Of a stretch of DNA of 64,000 nt, positions 35,036 to 44,303 are shown one piece after another. A program made the translations under genes and the position numbers. How positions within the stretch are numbered: position 1 is the first letter of the stretch; each line of letters opens with the position of its first letter. The notes under the pieces were generated by a model. That model was not told the DNA's origin and did not search any database. It was given only the letters and a program-made list of their open reading frames with translations. Origin of the DNA: Bradyrhizobium lupini (GTDB lineage: Bacteria > Pseudomonadota > Alphaproteobacteria > Rhizobiales > Xanthobacteraceae); the NCBI RefSeq assembly GCF_040939785.1, contig NZ_CP162553.1, positions 124,001-188,000 of the forward strand. The letters are read 5' to 3'.

Positions 35036-36352
35036 TCAGTTCTTCTCGATCCTGATGACCTGCGGCCGTCCGCTGATCACCTTGTCCTTCTGCACGGCCG
35101 CGAGCGCACGGCGCACGGCGTCCTCATGCGTGGCATAGGTGATGAGAATGACAGGCACCGGGACCGCCTTGCCGTCTGCCAGCGCAGCGCCGCCATTGGG
35201 ATGGCGCTGCACGATCGACTCGATTGAAATCTTCTGCTCCGCGAGCCGGGTCGCGATCGCAGCCGCGGTGCCCGGGAAATCGCGTGCCAGAAGGCGGATG
35301 TAGTAGCCGCCCTCGTGGCGCTCCATCGGCGCCTTCTTGGTGTCGCGCAGCTGCGAAATCGGCCGGCCGAACGGATTGGCGCGAATGCCGCGCGCAACGT
35401 CGGCGATGTCGGCGACGACGGCGGATGCGGTCGCGGCGCCACCGGCACCGGGGCCGACCAGCGTGATCGGCGGGATGCCCTCGCCATCGATCGTGACCGC
35501 GTTGGTGACACCCATCACCTGCGCTATCGAGGAGGATTTCGGAACCATGGTCGGATGCACGCGCTGCTCGATGCCCGTGGCGGTGCGAACCGCGACGCCG
35601 AGCAGCTTGAGCCGGTAACCGAGATCGTCAGCGGCACGGAGATCTTCCGGCGCGATGGAGGAGATACCTTCGACATACACCGCGCTTTGAGCAACTTTCG
35701 TGCCGAAAGCGAGGCTGGCGAGAATGGCGAGCTTTTGCGCGGTATCGTGGCCGTCGACGTCGAATGACGGATCGGCCTCGGCATAGCCGAGCCGTTGCGC
35801 GTCCTTCAGGCATTCGGCGAAGGACAGGCCCTCCTGCTCCATCCGGGTCAGGATGTAATTGCAGGTGCCGTTGAGGATGCCGTAGACCCGGTTGATGCCG
35901 GTTCCGGCAAGACCTTCGCGTAACGTCTTGATGACAGGGATCGCAGCGCCGACGGCTGCCTCGAAATTCAGCGCGCCGCCGTGCTTTTCGGCGGCCTTTG
36001 CCAGCTTGAGGCCGTGCTTTGCCAGCAACGCCTTGTTGGCGGTGACGACGGACTTGCCGGCGGCGAGCGCGGCCTCGACCGCCGCCAGCGCGGGATCGCC
36101 CGCGCCGCCCATCAGTTCGACGAAGCAGTCGATGCCCGGATGCGTGGCGAGGGCAAGCGGATCCTTGACCCATTCGATGCCGCGCAGATCGACGCCGCGC
36201 TTCTTCGCCTTCGAGCGTGCGGTGACGGCGACGACACGGATGCCACGGCCGCTGCGGCCGGCAAGCACCCGCGCCTGCGTTTCGATCAGACGGACAACTT
36301 CGGCGCCCACGGTGCCGAGCCCCGCTATGCCCACTTTCAGGGGTGCAACCAT
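35036..36352 (-). CDS. hom: Homoserine dehydrogenase
   Basis: The enzyme reduces aspartate semialdehyde to homoserine for Met, Thr and Ile. The NAD-binding motif GIAGLGTVGAEVV is at residues 8-20, the catalytic region includes NGTCNYILTRMEQEG and AEADPSFDVDGHDTA, and an ACT domain (GGYYIRLLARDFPGTAAAIA...) lies in the last 90 residues. At 438 aa it is the monofunctional form without aspartokinase. It lies 29 bases downstream of the aminotransferase gene and upstream of glpX, so the three are probably one unit. Confidence 0.95.
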   Translation of the reverse strand: MVAPLKVGIAGLGTVGAEVVRLIETQARVLAGRSGRGIRVVAVTARSKAKKRGVDLRGIEWVKDPLALATHPGIDCFVELMGGAGDPALAAVEAALAAGKSVVTANKALLAKHGLKLAKAAEKHGGALNFEAAVGAAIPVIKTLREGLAGTGINRVYGILNGTCNYILTRMEQEGLSFAECLKDAQRLGYAEADPSFDVDGHDTAQKLAILASLAFGTKVAQSAVYVEGISSIAPEDLRAADDLGYRLKLLGVAVRTATGIEQRVHPTMVPKSSSIAQVMGVTNAVTIDGEGIPPITLVGPGAGGAATASAVVADIADVARGIRANPFGRPISQLRDTKKAPMERHEGGYYIRLLARDFPGTAAAIATRLAEQKISIESIVQRHPNGGAALADGKAVPVPVILITYATHEDAVRRALAAVQKDKVISGRPQVIRIEKN

Positions 36353-36381
36353 GATGCCTTGGAAAACCTGCGGAAGAGAAC

Positions 36382-37602
36382 TTAACGCCGAGTGGCGAGC
36401 GGAACGACGTTGTGCAACGTTTCGATGCCGCTTTCAAGGAAGCGGCGCACGCCACGCGCGGCCTGCCTGATCCGTTGCTCGTTTTCCACCATGGCGATGC
36501 GGACATATCCTTCGCCATGCTCGCCGAAGCCGACGCCGGGCGAGACCGCGACACCGGATTTCTCCACCATCAGGGTCGCGAACTGCATGCTGCCGACGCT
36601 GCGGAAGGCTTCCGGCAGCGGCACCCAGGCGAACATCGATGCTTCCGGCGGCGGGATCTCCCAGCCGGCACGGCCGAACGATTCCACCAGCGCGTCGCGC
36701 CGCTTGCGGTAGGTGTCGCGCATCTCCTTGATGCAATCGTCCGGTCCGTTCAGCGCGGCGGTCGCTGCGACCTGGATCGGCGTGAACGCACCGTAGTCGA
36801 GATAGGATTTGACGCGGCCGAGTGCCGCAATCACGCGCTCGTTGCCGACCGCGAAGCCCATGCGCCAGCCAGCCATCGAATAGGTCTTCGACATCGAGGT
36901 GAACTCGACGGCAACGTCCATCGCGCCCGGCACCTGGAGCACCGAAGGCGGCGGGTTGCTTTCGTCGAAATAAACCTCGGCATAAGCGAGATCCGACAGG
37001 ATCAGGATCTCGTGCTTCTTCGCGAACGCGACCAGGTCCTTGTAGAAGTCGAGGCTCGCGACATAGGCGGTCGGGTTCGAAGGATAGCAGACCACGAGCG
37101 CCAGCGGCTTCGGGATCGAATGCACGATCGCCCGCTCGACAGCCTCGAAGAATTGCGGCGTCGGCTCCGAGGGCACCGAACGGATCACGCCGCCCGCCAT
37201 CAAGAAGCCGAAGGCGTGAATCGGGTAGCTCGGATTGGGACAAAGGATGACGTCGCCGGGCGCGGTGATCGCCTGCGCCACGTTGGCAAAGCCCTCCTTG
37301 GAGCCGAGCGTCGCCACCACCTGGGTGTCGGGGTTGAGCTTCACGCCGAAGCGGCGGGCGTAGTAGCCGGCCTGGGCCCGGCGCAGCCCGGGGATGCCGC
37401 GGGAGGCCGAGTAGCGGTCGGTGCGCGGCTTGCCCAGCGTCTCCTTCAGCTTCTCCAGCACGTGCGCTGGCGCCGGCAGGTCCGGATTGCCCATGCCGAG
37501 GTCGATGATGTCGGCGCCGGCGTTCCGCGCAGCTGCCTTGGCCCGGTTGACCTGTTCGAACACGTAAGGCGGAAGGCGGCGGATGCGGTAAAATTCTTCC
37601 AT
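36382..37602 (-). CDS. PLP-dependent aminotransferase (alanine/aspartate class, AlaC-like)
   Basis: This is a fold-type I class I aminotransferase. IIDLGMGNPDLPAP begins the substrate loop, CYPSNPTAYVA is the NP motif, and the PLP lysine is in TSMSKTYSMAGWRMGF. ATG 37602 begins MEEFYRIRRLPPYVF, where the family starts, giving 406 aa. The neighbouring homoserine dehydrogenase points to amino-acid synthesis. Similar proteins make alanine from pyruvate or act on branched-chain oxo acids. Confidence 0.9.
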   Translation of the reverse strand: MEEFYRIRRLPPYVFEQVNRAKAAARNAGADIIDLGMGNPDLPAPAHVLEKLKETLGKPRTDRYSASRGIPGLRRAQAGYYARRFGVKLNPDTQVVATLGSKEGFANVAQAITAPGDVILCPNPSYPIHAFGFLMAGGVIRSVPSEPTPQFFEAVERAIVHSIPKPLALVVCYPSNPTAYVASLDFYKDLVAFAKKHEILILSDLAYAEVYFDESNPPPSVLQVPGAMDVAVEFTSMSKTYSMAGWRMGFAVGNERVIAALGRVKSYLDYGAFTPIQVAATAALNGPDDCIKEMRDTYRKRRDALVESFGRAGWEIPPPEASMFAWVPLPEAFRSVGSMQFATLMVEKSGVAVSPGVGFGEHGEGYVRIAMVENEQRIRQAARGVRRFLESGIETLHNVVPLATRR

Positions 37603-37816
37603 GGCTCTCTCAGCTCCGGGCAACCGGTCAGGACAGAATCGACAGGCCATAAAGACCAGGCGGAAGGCGCCCGCATCTCTCGCGAAAATTACTCAAGATC
37701 AAATACTTAGAGCAATCATCGACGATGTTGACTGAAGTCGTTCGCCCTGACTCTCGGCTGAACTAAGGTCTTTTAGCACGGCGAGGCGGAGGCGCCAGCG
37801 ATTACCTTGCGGCGCC

Positions 37817-38092
37817 CTATTTCGCGTCCTTGGTGGCAACCGCCTGACGGTCGCGCGCGGCAGCAAGTTCGGCCTCGATCTTGGCGCGTTGGTCCGGCGG
37901 CATGACGGCCTGATCGCGATCCGGCGGCAGATCGTGCACCGGCAGATAGCTACCGGCCTCTCTGGGATGCGCTTGAGCATCGGAAGGCGTCATATCCGCG
38001 AGCTGGCTCGAGCAGCCGCCCAGGGCGAGCGTCGCCATCAGCAGCGCGCCACAGATCCGCCGCGACTTTTGCAGGTCCCTCAACGCCAACAC
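37817..38092 (-). CDS. Small lipoprotein
   Basis: A lipobox LALGGC follows a basic start and a hydrophobic core (KSRRICGALLMATLALGGC), so the mature protein should be anchored through the cysteine. The rest is hydrophilic and proline-rich (YLPVHDLPPDRDQAVMPPD). The start is uncertain: I use GTG at 38092, with GGGGA upstream; TTG at 38089 or 38083 and an ATG at 38134 are alternatives. The family is not recognised. Confidence 0.6.
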   Translation of the reverse strand: MLALRDLQKSRRICGALLMATLALGGCSSQLADMTPSDAQAHPREAGSYLPVHDLPPDRDQAVMPPDQRAKIEAELAAARDRQAVATKDAK

Positions 38093-38345
38093 TAGGGAAA
38101 TCCCCACTTCGTCCCAAAGCACGGCCCCGGGCAACCTTACCCAAGTCCGCGCCCAAGCTCAAACCATTGCTGCCCAAATGGTGCGAGCGAGAAAATAGCC
38201 CCAGTCCATCAAGCCGAGCGGTGCGGCTCGATTGTGACGGAACCAAGAAAATTTGTCGCACTGCAACACATCTTCGAGAGTGTTTAACGCCAAACATGCG
38301 AGCTTCGCGGTGACGAATACGGAATGAATCGTTACTGTTCTCCTC

Positions 38346-40154
38346 ATGAGTATGGCCACCACCGATACGCCCAAACCCGAGACGAAGTTCGATGCGGAAG
38401 CCTTCGCGATGAATGTCGCGCGGGCGATGGAAAGCGGCGGCAAGGCGCTTGCCGCGTACCTGAAGCCGCGCGAGAGCGGCGAGGTGCAGGATCGTCCGCC
38501 GGCGGAGCTTACCGAGGTCATCAAGACCTTTACCGCCGTCGCCGAATACTGGCTGTCGGATACGTCGCGGGCCTCCGCACTCCAGACCAAGCTCGCCAAG
38601 GACTATCTTGACCTCTGGGGCTCGGCGGCGCGCCGCATGGCCGGTCAGGACGCACCGCCCGCGATCGCACCCTCGCCGCGCGACAAGCGCTTTGCCGATC
38701 CGGAATGGAAGTCGAACCAGTTCTTCGATTTCATGATGCAGCTCTATCTGCTCACGACCAAATTTGCGCAGGAGCTTGTGCGCGAAGCCGATGGCCTCGA
38801 TCCGCAGACCCGCCGCAAGGCCGAGTTCTACGTCCAGCAGGTCACCAACGCGATATCGCCCTCCAACTTCGTGCTGACCAATCCGGAAGTGCTGCGCGCG
38901 ACGGTGGCCAGCAGCGGCGAAAATCTCGCGCGCGGCCTGAAGATGCTGGCCGAGGACATCGCCGCCGGCAAGGGCACGCTGAAGATCCGTCAGTCCGATC
39001 CGGACAATCTCGTCGTCGGCGTGAACATGGCGACGACGCCCGGCAAGGTGATCTACCAGAACGAGATGATGCAGCTGATCCAGTATGCGCCGGCGACGGA
39101 GAAGGTGCTGCGCACGCCGCTCCTGATCATCCCGCCCTGGATCAACAAATTCTACATCCTCGATCTCAAGCCGGAGAAATCCTACATCAAATGGTGCGTC
39201 GATCAGGGCATCACCGTGTTCGTGATCTCATGGGTCAATCCCGACAAACGCCTCGGCGCCAAGAGCTGGGAAGACTACATGAAGGAAGGCCCGCTCACGG
39301 CGATGGACGTGATCGAGAAGGTCACCGGCGAGATGAAGGTGCACACCGCCGGCTATTGCGTCGGCGGCACCATGCTCGCGACCACGCTGGCCTGGCTCGC
39401 CGAGAAGCGCCGCCAGCGCGTGGCGTCCGCGACGTTCTTCGCGGCACAGGTCGACTTCACCCATGCCGGTGATTTGCTCGTGTTCGTCGACGAGGAGCAG
39501 ATCGCATCCCTCGAGCAGGACATGAAGGCGGCGGGCGTGCTCGAAGGCTCGAAGATGGCGATGGCCTTCAACATGCTGCGCTCCAACGATTTGATCTGGT
39601 CCTATGTCGTCAGCAATTACCTCAAAGGCCAGCAGCCGAGCGCGTTCGACCTGCTGCACTGGAATTCGGACGCGACCCGCATGACCGCGTCGAACCATTC
39701 GTACTACCTGCGCAATTGCTACCTTGAGAACCGGCTCTCGACCGGCACGTTGGTGCTGGACAACACCTTGCTCGATCTCTCCAAGGTCATGGTGCCGATC
39801 TACAATCTCGCAACCCGCGAGGACCATATCGCGCCGGCTGAATCGGTGCTGTACGGCTCCCAGTTCTTCGGCGGCCCGGTGAAATACGTGCTGTCCGGCT
39901 CGGGCCACATCGCCGGCGTGGTCAATCCGCCCGCCTCGAACAAATACCAGTACTGGACCAACGACAACGTGAAGTCCGCCAACGTCGCCGAGTGGATGAA
40001 GGGCGCGGTCGAGCACAAGGGCTCCTGGTGGCCGGACTGGCGGCAATGGCTGGGCGCACTCGATCCCGAGGAAGTCCCGGCCCGCACGGTCGGCAGCGAG
40101 GCGTTTCCCCCGATCGAGGACGCACCCGGCAGCTATGTCAGGGTTCGCGCATAG
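38346..40154 (+). CDS. phaC: Class I poly(3-hydroxyalkanoate) synthase
   Basis: PhaC polymerises (R)-3-hydroxyacyl-CoA into polyhydroxybutyrate granules. The lipase-like box GYCVGG holds the catalytic cysteine at about residue 338. The Asp (TREDHIAPAES) and His (GSGHIAGVVNPP) of the triad follow. The N-terminal half has the PhaC_N domain, and 602 aa is a typical class I length. No phaA, phaB or phaP gene is adjacent. Confidence 0.96.
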   Translation: MSMATTDTPKPETKFDAEAFAMNVARAMESGGKALAAYLKPRESGEVQDRPPAELTEVIKTFTAVAEYWLSDTSRASALQTKLAKDYLDLWGSAARRMAGQDAPPAIAPSPRDKRFADPEWKSNQFFDFMMQLYLLTTKFAQELVREADGLDPQTRRKAEFYVQQVTNAISPSNFVLTNPEVLRATVASSGENLARGLKMLAEDIAAGKGTLKIRQSDPDNLVVGVNMATTPGKVIYQNEMMQLIQYAPATEKVLRTPLLIIPPWINKFYILDLKPEKSYIKWCVDQGITVFVISWVNPDKRLGAKSWEDYMKEGPLTAMDVIEKVTGEMKVHTAGYCVGGTMLATTLAWLAEKRRQRVASATFFAAQVDFTHAGDLLVFVDEEQIASLEQDMKAAGVLEGSKMAMAFNMLRSNDLIWSYVVSNYLKGQQPSAFDLLHWNSDATRMTASNHSYYLRNCYLENRLSTGTLVLDNTLLDLSKVMVPIYNLATREDHIAPAESVLYGSQFFGGPVKYVLSGSGHIAGVVNPPASNKYQYWTNDNVKSANVAEWMKGAVEHKGSWWPDWRQWLGALDPEEVPARTVGSEAFPPIEDAPGSYVRVRA

Positions 40155-40219
40155 CAGAATCTTTCGCGCTTTCGTATAAGCTCCATGCCTGCAGCAGAAA
40201 TTGATGAGGGGACCGGGTT

Positions 40220-40618
40220 ATGACGCGTGAATTGTTCTGGCTGACACTGACGGTGGTCCTGACTGGAATCCTCTGGATTCCCTACACCATCAACCGCTGC
40301 CAGATCCGCGGGCTTGGTGGTGCGATGGCCAATCCCTCGCGCACCGACAAGCCGCAGTCGGAATGGGCGAACCGCCTGATGTTCGCGCATGACAACGCCG
40401 TCGAGAACCTCGTGCTGTTCGCGCCGCTGGTGCTGATCCTGAATGCGATCGACTACTCCTCGAAGTGGACGGTGCTTGCCTGCGCCGTCTATTTCTGGTC
40501 GCGCGTTGCGCATCTGATCGTCTATGCGATGGGTATTCCCGTCTTCCGCACCCTCGCCTTCACCGTCGGTTTTCTCGCCCAAGCCGTGCTGGCGCTCGCG
40601 ATCTTCAAGGTGCTCTGA
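40220..40618 (+). CDS. MAPEG-family membrane protein
   Basis: The 132-aa protein has four hydrophobic segments and the MAPEG phrase ENLVLFAPLVLILN with WSRVAHLIVYAMGIPVFRTLAF. Bacterial members are glutathione-related or of unknown function. It is 65 bases after phaC on the same strand, with no visible functional connection. It sits in the inner membrane. Confidence 0.85.
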   Translation: MTRELFWLTLTVVLTGILWIPYTINRCQIRGLGGAMANPSRTDKPQSEWANRLMFAHDNAVENLVLFAPLVLILNAIDYSSKWTVLACAVYFWSRVAHLIVYAMGIPVFRTLAFTVGFLAQAVLALAIFKVL

Positions 40619-40800
40619 TCGGCCCCGGTTGGGTTGGCGCCTGCAACGAACGGGTGAAATCTCGAAGGCCTATCGCGGCTGCCGGTGTTGCCGAATGACG
40701 ACAGTGCGGAAAAAAGCAGCAATGCCCTCTTGGGCTGACACGATGGATCGCACATCCAGAGGTATATTTGCCCATCGCAATTGATTGATTCGGGGCAGAC

Positions 40801-41568
40801 ATGAATTGGAAGATTGCATCCGCCGTCGGCGCGTTGTCGCTCGTTGCCGTCGCGACCCAGGCTAACGCCGCAGATCTCGCCGCCCGTCCCTACACCAAGG
40901 CGCCGCCGATGATCGCCGCGATCTATGATTGGAGCGGCTTCTACATCGGCGCCAACGGCGGATATGGCTCGTCACGCAATTGCTGGGACCAGACGGTTGG
41001 TTTCGCGGCCGGCGTTGCGGAAGGCTGCCATGACGCGACGGGCGCCGTCGCCGGCGGCCAGATCGGTTATCGCTGGCAGAGCAGCGCCTTCGTATTCGGC
41101 CTCGAAGCGCAGGGCGACTGGGCGGACCTCTCCGGCCGGAACGCCAGCACCGTGCTCGGCGTCGCGAACCGCACCCGTGTCGATGCTTTCGGCCTGTTCA
41201 CCGGCCAGATCGGCTACGCCTGGAACAGCGCACTGCTTTACGCGAAGGGCGGCGCCGCCGTCACCCGCAATCGCTACCGCGGCATCGGAACCGGCGGTCT
41301 GGCCGGAGCCGAGTTCGACGGTGCCGACGACACCCGCTGGGGCGGCACGGTCGGCGTCGGCATCGAATACGGCTTTGCGCCGAACTGGTCGGTCGGCCTC
41401 GAATACGACCATCTGTTCATGGGCCGGCGCGACGTTACCCTCGCGGCAAACGGCGTGCTGGCACCCGTCGGCACGTTCTCACGTACCGACCGCATTGGCC
41501 AGGACGTCGACTCGATCACGGCCCGCATCAACTACAGGTTCGGCGGCCCGATCATCGCGAAGTACTGA
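40801..41568 (+). CDS. Outer-membrane beta-barrel protein (Omp25/RopB type), copy 1
   Basis: A signal peptide ending ATQANA is followed by ADLAARPYTKAPPM, the N-terminal linker of rhizobial Omp25/Omp31-type porins, and GFYIGANGGYG. Alternating hydrophobic beta strands lead to INYRFGGPIIAKY, ending in aromatic Tyr as barrels do. At 255 aa it fits an 8-stranded barrel. It is one of three paralogues in this window (see 46801 and 48890). Convergent with argC. Confidence 0.9.
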   Translation: MNWKIASAVGALSLVAVATQANAADLAARPYTKAPPMIAAIYDWSGFYIGANGGYGSSRNCWDQTVGFAAGVAEGCHDATGAVAGGQIGYRWQSSAFVFGLEAQGDWADLSGRNASTVLGVANRTRVDAFGLFTGQIGYAWNSALLYAKGGAAVTRNRYRGIGTGGLAGAEFDGADDTRWGGTVGVGIEYGFAPNWSVGLEYDHLFMGRRDVTLAANGVLAPVGTFSRTDRIGQDVDSITARINYRFGGPIIAKY

Positions 41569-41585
41569 GAAGCGCCCCTCGCGGC

Positions 41586-41616
41586 CGTCATGCCCGGGAC
41601 AAGCCCGGTCATGACG
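41586..41616. repeat. Palindromic hairpin element between omp and argC
   Basis: CGTCATG at 41586-41592 and CATGACG at 41610-41616 are inverted ends, with GCCCGGG and CCCGG arms inside. The hairpin sits between the convergent 3' ends of the outer-membrane protein and argC genes and may act as a bidirectional terminator. It resembles palindromic repeats widespread in Bradyrhizobium. Confidence 0.5.
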
Positions 41617-41633
41617 AGCAGCGAATGTTGCTC

Positions 41634-42617
41634 CTACGCCTCCGGCAATCCCAGCATTAGTCGCATGTTCTGCACGGCCGCGCCGGACGCGCCCTTGCCG
41701 AGATTGTCGAGCCGCGCGACCAGCACCGCCTGATGGTACTTGTCGCTGGCGAAGACGTAGAGTTCGAGCGTGTTGGTCTCGTTGAGCCCTTCCGGCTCGA
41801 GCTTGCCACCCTTGGTCGTCTCGTTCTGCAGCGGCATCACCGAGACATATTTTGAGCCGGCGTAACGTTCTGCCAATGCGGCTTGCAGGTCCGCACCGCT
41901 CGGCTTGCCGGGCAGCGTGTCGAGCTGGAGCGGCACCGACACCAGCATGCCCTGCCGGTAATTGCCGACCGACGGGATGAAGATCGGCCGCCGCGTCAGG
42001 TTCGAATAGAGCTGCATCTCCGGCAGATGCTTGTGCTCGAAGCCGAGGCCGTAGAGTTCGAAGGACGGCGCGCTGCCGTCCTCGAAGCTCGCGATCATCG
42101 ACTTGCCGCCGCCGGAATAGCCGCTCACCGCATTGATGGTGACGGGATAGTCGTGCGGCAGCAGGCCGGCATCGACGATCGGTCGCAGCAGCGCGATCGC
42201 GCCGGTCGGATAGCAGCCGGGATTGGACACCTTCTTCGCAGCCTTGATCTTGCCAGCCTGATCCGGCGTCAGTTCCGGAAAGCCATAGGCCCAGTCCGGC
42301 GCGACCCGGTATGCGGTCGAGGCATCCAGCACCTTCGGGCCCGACGGCCCCATGCTGTCGATGAGCGAAACCGTTTCCCTGGCAGCATCGTCGGGCAGAC
42401 AGAGGATGACCAGATCAACCTTCTCCATCAGCGCCTTCTTGGCCGCGGGATCCTTGCGCTTGTCGTCGGCTATCGTCTTCACGACCACGTCGCTCTGCAG
42501 CTTCAGCCGCTCGTTGATGCCAAGCCCGGTGGTGCCGGAGCCGCCGTCGACGAAGACGGTGGCCGGCTTTGTCGCAGCGCCAGTGGTCGGTGCTTTCGTC
42601 GTTTCAGTGAGGCTCAT
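41634..42617 (-). CDS. argC: N-acetyl-gamma-glutamyl-phosphate reductase
   Basis: ArgC performs the third step of arginine synthesis, NADPH-dependent reduction of the acyl phosphate. The nucleotide motif [17 protein letters not shown] and the catalytic cysteine in [15 protein letters not shown] are clear, with [11 protein letters not shown] following (written here [11 protein letters not shown]). At 327 aa it is the shorter type 2 form. It overlaps paiB by 4 bases, a coupled pair. Confidence 0.93.
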   Translation of the reverse strand: MSLTETTKAPTTGAATKPATVFVDGGSGTTGLGINERLKLQSDVVVKTIADDKRKDPAAKKALMEKVDLVILCLPDDAARETVSLIDSMGPSGPKVLDASTAYRVAPDWAYGFPELTPDQAGKIKAAKKVSNPGCYPTGAIALLRPIVDAGLLPHDYPVTINAVSGYSGGGKSMIASFEDGSAPSFELYGLGFEHKHLPEMQLYSNLTRRPIFIPSVGNYRQGMLVSVPLQLDTLPGKPSGADLQAALAERYAGSKYVSVMPLQNETTKGGKLEPEGLNETNTLELYVFASDKYHQAVLVARLDNLGKGASGAAVQNMRLMLGLPEA

Positions 42618-43276
42618 GGCGCGCTCCTTTCGTTGGTTTCGGATGCGAAGGCCTCCGGCCTTACGTCCTGCATCAGCTGCGCGATCTCCCTGGCGTCGGC
42701 ATGGGCTTGCGCGCCAAGCGCATTGGCGATCGCCATATAATCGGCGTCGGACTTGTGCTGGTTGAGCTTGAAGCTGGCTTCGACCTCCTCAACCGTCATG
42801 ACCAGACCCACGATCGCCTTCTTCATCGCCTCGAGCCGCCCGGCCGTCATCTTGCCCGACGTCCACGGCTTCTTCGGCAACAGCCAGTTCTCGAACTTGT
42901 TGCTGAGCGTATCGATTTGCACGGCCAGTTCACCATCCGACAACAACCGCACCGGCCCGGTCAGATGGACCGACTGGTACAGCCAGGTCGGCACCTGATC
43001 CGGCGAGACGTACCAATCCGGCGACACGTAGGCATCGGGGCCGTTGACCGCGAGGAGCCAGGAGGTCGTCCCGTCCGCAAGCTTTAGCAGCGGATTGTGA
43101 CGGGCGACATGAAACGCGGCCTGCGGCGTGCCGTCCGCGGCATAGGTCAAATAGAACTGCAGCGGCGAGGCGATCGGCTTGTGGCCGTCGAAGGCGCACA
43201 TGGTGCCGAAGCCGCGCGTGTCGGCGAATTTCAGGCTCGCGGCGCGGTCCTGCTTGAAAAAGGGTGGCGTGTACAT
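42614..43276 (-). CDS. PaiB-family FMN-binding protein
   Basis: The start [19 protein letters not shown] and the segments [12 protein letters not shown] and [15 protein letters not shown] mark the PaiB family, FMN-binding split-barrel proteins first described as negative regulators in Bacillus. 220 aa is the usual length. Its stop overlaps the argC start by ATGA. A regulatory role in this organism is unproven. Confidence 0.9.
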   Translation of the reverse strand: MYTPPFFKQDRAASLKFADTRGFGTMCAFDGHKPIASPLQFYLTYAADGTPQAAFHVARHNPLLKLADGTTSWLLAVNGPDAYVSPDWYVSPDQVPTWLYQSVHLTGPVRLLSDGELAVQIDTLSNKFENWLLPKKPWTSGKMTAGRLEAMKKAIVGLVMTVEEVEASFKLNQHKSDADYMAIANALGAQAHADAREIAQLMQDVRPEAFASETNERSAP

Positions 43277-43499
43277 CGTAGTCTCCTGCTGGCCTCCTTG
43301 GTGGCCGCCGGATCAGATCGCACTGACAGGAGAGAGAATGCCGCGGATCGGATCCAGCGGCAAAGACGATGATCTCAAACGCGATCGACCGCCCAAACCG
43401 CAAAGCTGCGGCGGCGGCGCCGGGCGAACAAAATGGTCGCGGCGTTGATCATGGCGCGGGGCTATAAGGCCAGTTGCGGTCGCCGTCAAGGTTCCGACG

Positions 43500-44030
43500 T
43501 CACACCACGCCCCAGATCCATTCCATGATCTTGGCGATCACATCTCCGAACAGCAGCAGCGCCGCCGACCAGATCAGTGCCGAGACGAAGTTGGCGGCCT
43601 GGAAGCTCCAATAGGGCATCTCGAAAATGCCGGCTGCAAGCGGCACGGAGGCACGCAAGGGGCCGAAGAAGCGGCCGATGAAGATGCTCGGCACGCCCCA
43701 GCTGCGCACGAAGGCCTCGCCTCTGGGCAGGAGTTCCGGATAACGCGAGAGCGGCCACATCTGCGCGACCTGCTCCTTGTAGCGATAGCCGAACCAGTAA
43801 GAGACCCAGTCGCCCAGCGCCGCCCCGATGCCACCGGCGATCCAGACCGGATAGAAGCTGATGCCACTCGCGCCGATCAGCGCGCCGATAGCGACCAACG
43901 CGCCCCAGGCCGGGATCAGCAGCGAGATGAAGGCGAGCGACTCCCCGAATGCGAGCACGAACACGATGGGAGCTGCCCACGTCTGGTGAGCGCGCACGAA
44001 ATCGGCGAGCCCGTGCGCAAACTGCTCCAT
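43500..44030 (-). CDS. DedA-family inner-membrane protein
   Basis: The 176-aa protein shows the DedA/SNARE-associated signature: VLAFGESLAFISLLIPAWGALV, GDWVSYWFGYRY, and IFIGRFFGPLRASVPLAAGIFEMP with the conserved Arg. These proteins help maintain membrane lipid balance and drug resistance, and related proteins are flippases. It is slightly short but complete, and lies in a block of its own, divergent from parE. Confidence 0.9.
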   Translation of the reverse strand: MEQFAHGLADFVRAHQTWAAPIVFVLAFGESLAFISLLIPAWGALVAIGALIGASGISFYPVWIAGGIGAALGDWVSYWFGYRYKEQVAQMWPLSRYPELLPRGEAFVRSWGVPSIFIGRFFGPLRASVPLAAGIFEMPYWSFQAANFVSALIWSAALLLFGDVIAKIMEWIWGVV

Positions 44031-44099
44031 TCAAAAATAGCCTTTCCGTCCTGCCCGAAGGTGCTGCTCGATGAAAAGGACTGGTAAGCCAATGACTTG

Positions 44100-44116
44100 T
44101 GTGACATCAAGTCACA
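44100..44116. promoter_or_regulatory. Perfect 6-5-6 inverted repeat between dedA and parE
   Basis: TGTGAC (44100-44105), ATCAA spacer, GTCACA (44111-44116). The TGTGA and TCACA ends recall CRP-type sites, but here they are 7 apart instead of 6, so a CRP site is not supported. It lies about 70 bases upstream of dedA and 190 upstream of parE. Confidence 0.35.
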
Positions 44117-44303
44117 AAGCCAGGTCCAGCCGGACCGGACCGTCACATTGCCGGGAATTGATGGGGATGCGGCGTAAAATCGCCGGGATTGGCTCCCAAC
44201 CACACCGCCCGGCCCGCCCCGCGATAACCTTTCCAAGTCAGAAGTGGCATAGTCGGCCCAACCGATTCGCCGCTCATGCGGCCCTCAAAACGCATAAAGA
44301 TAT

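Noticed and set aside
36412..37710. 432-codon plus-strand frame opposite the aminotransferase
   Set aside because: Arg/His-rich antisense translation of a gene with a clear PLP-lysine motif on the other strand.
44100..44116. CRP-type operator TGTGA...TCACA
   Set aside because: The half-sites are separated by 7 bases instead of 6, so the consensus is not met. I kept only the plain inverted repeat as a feature.
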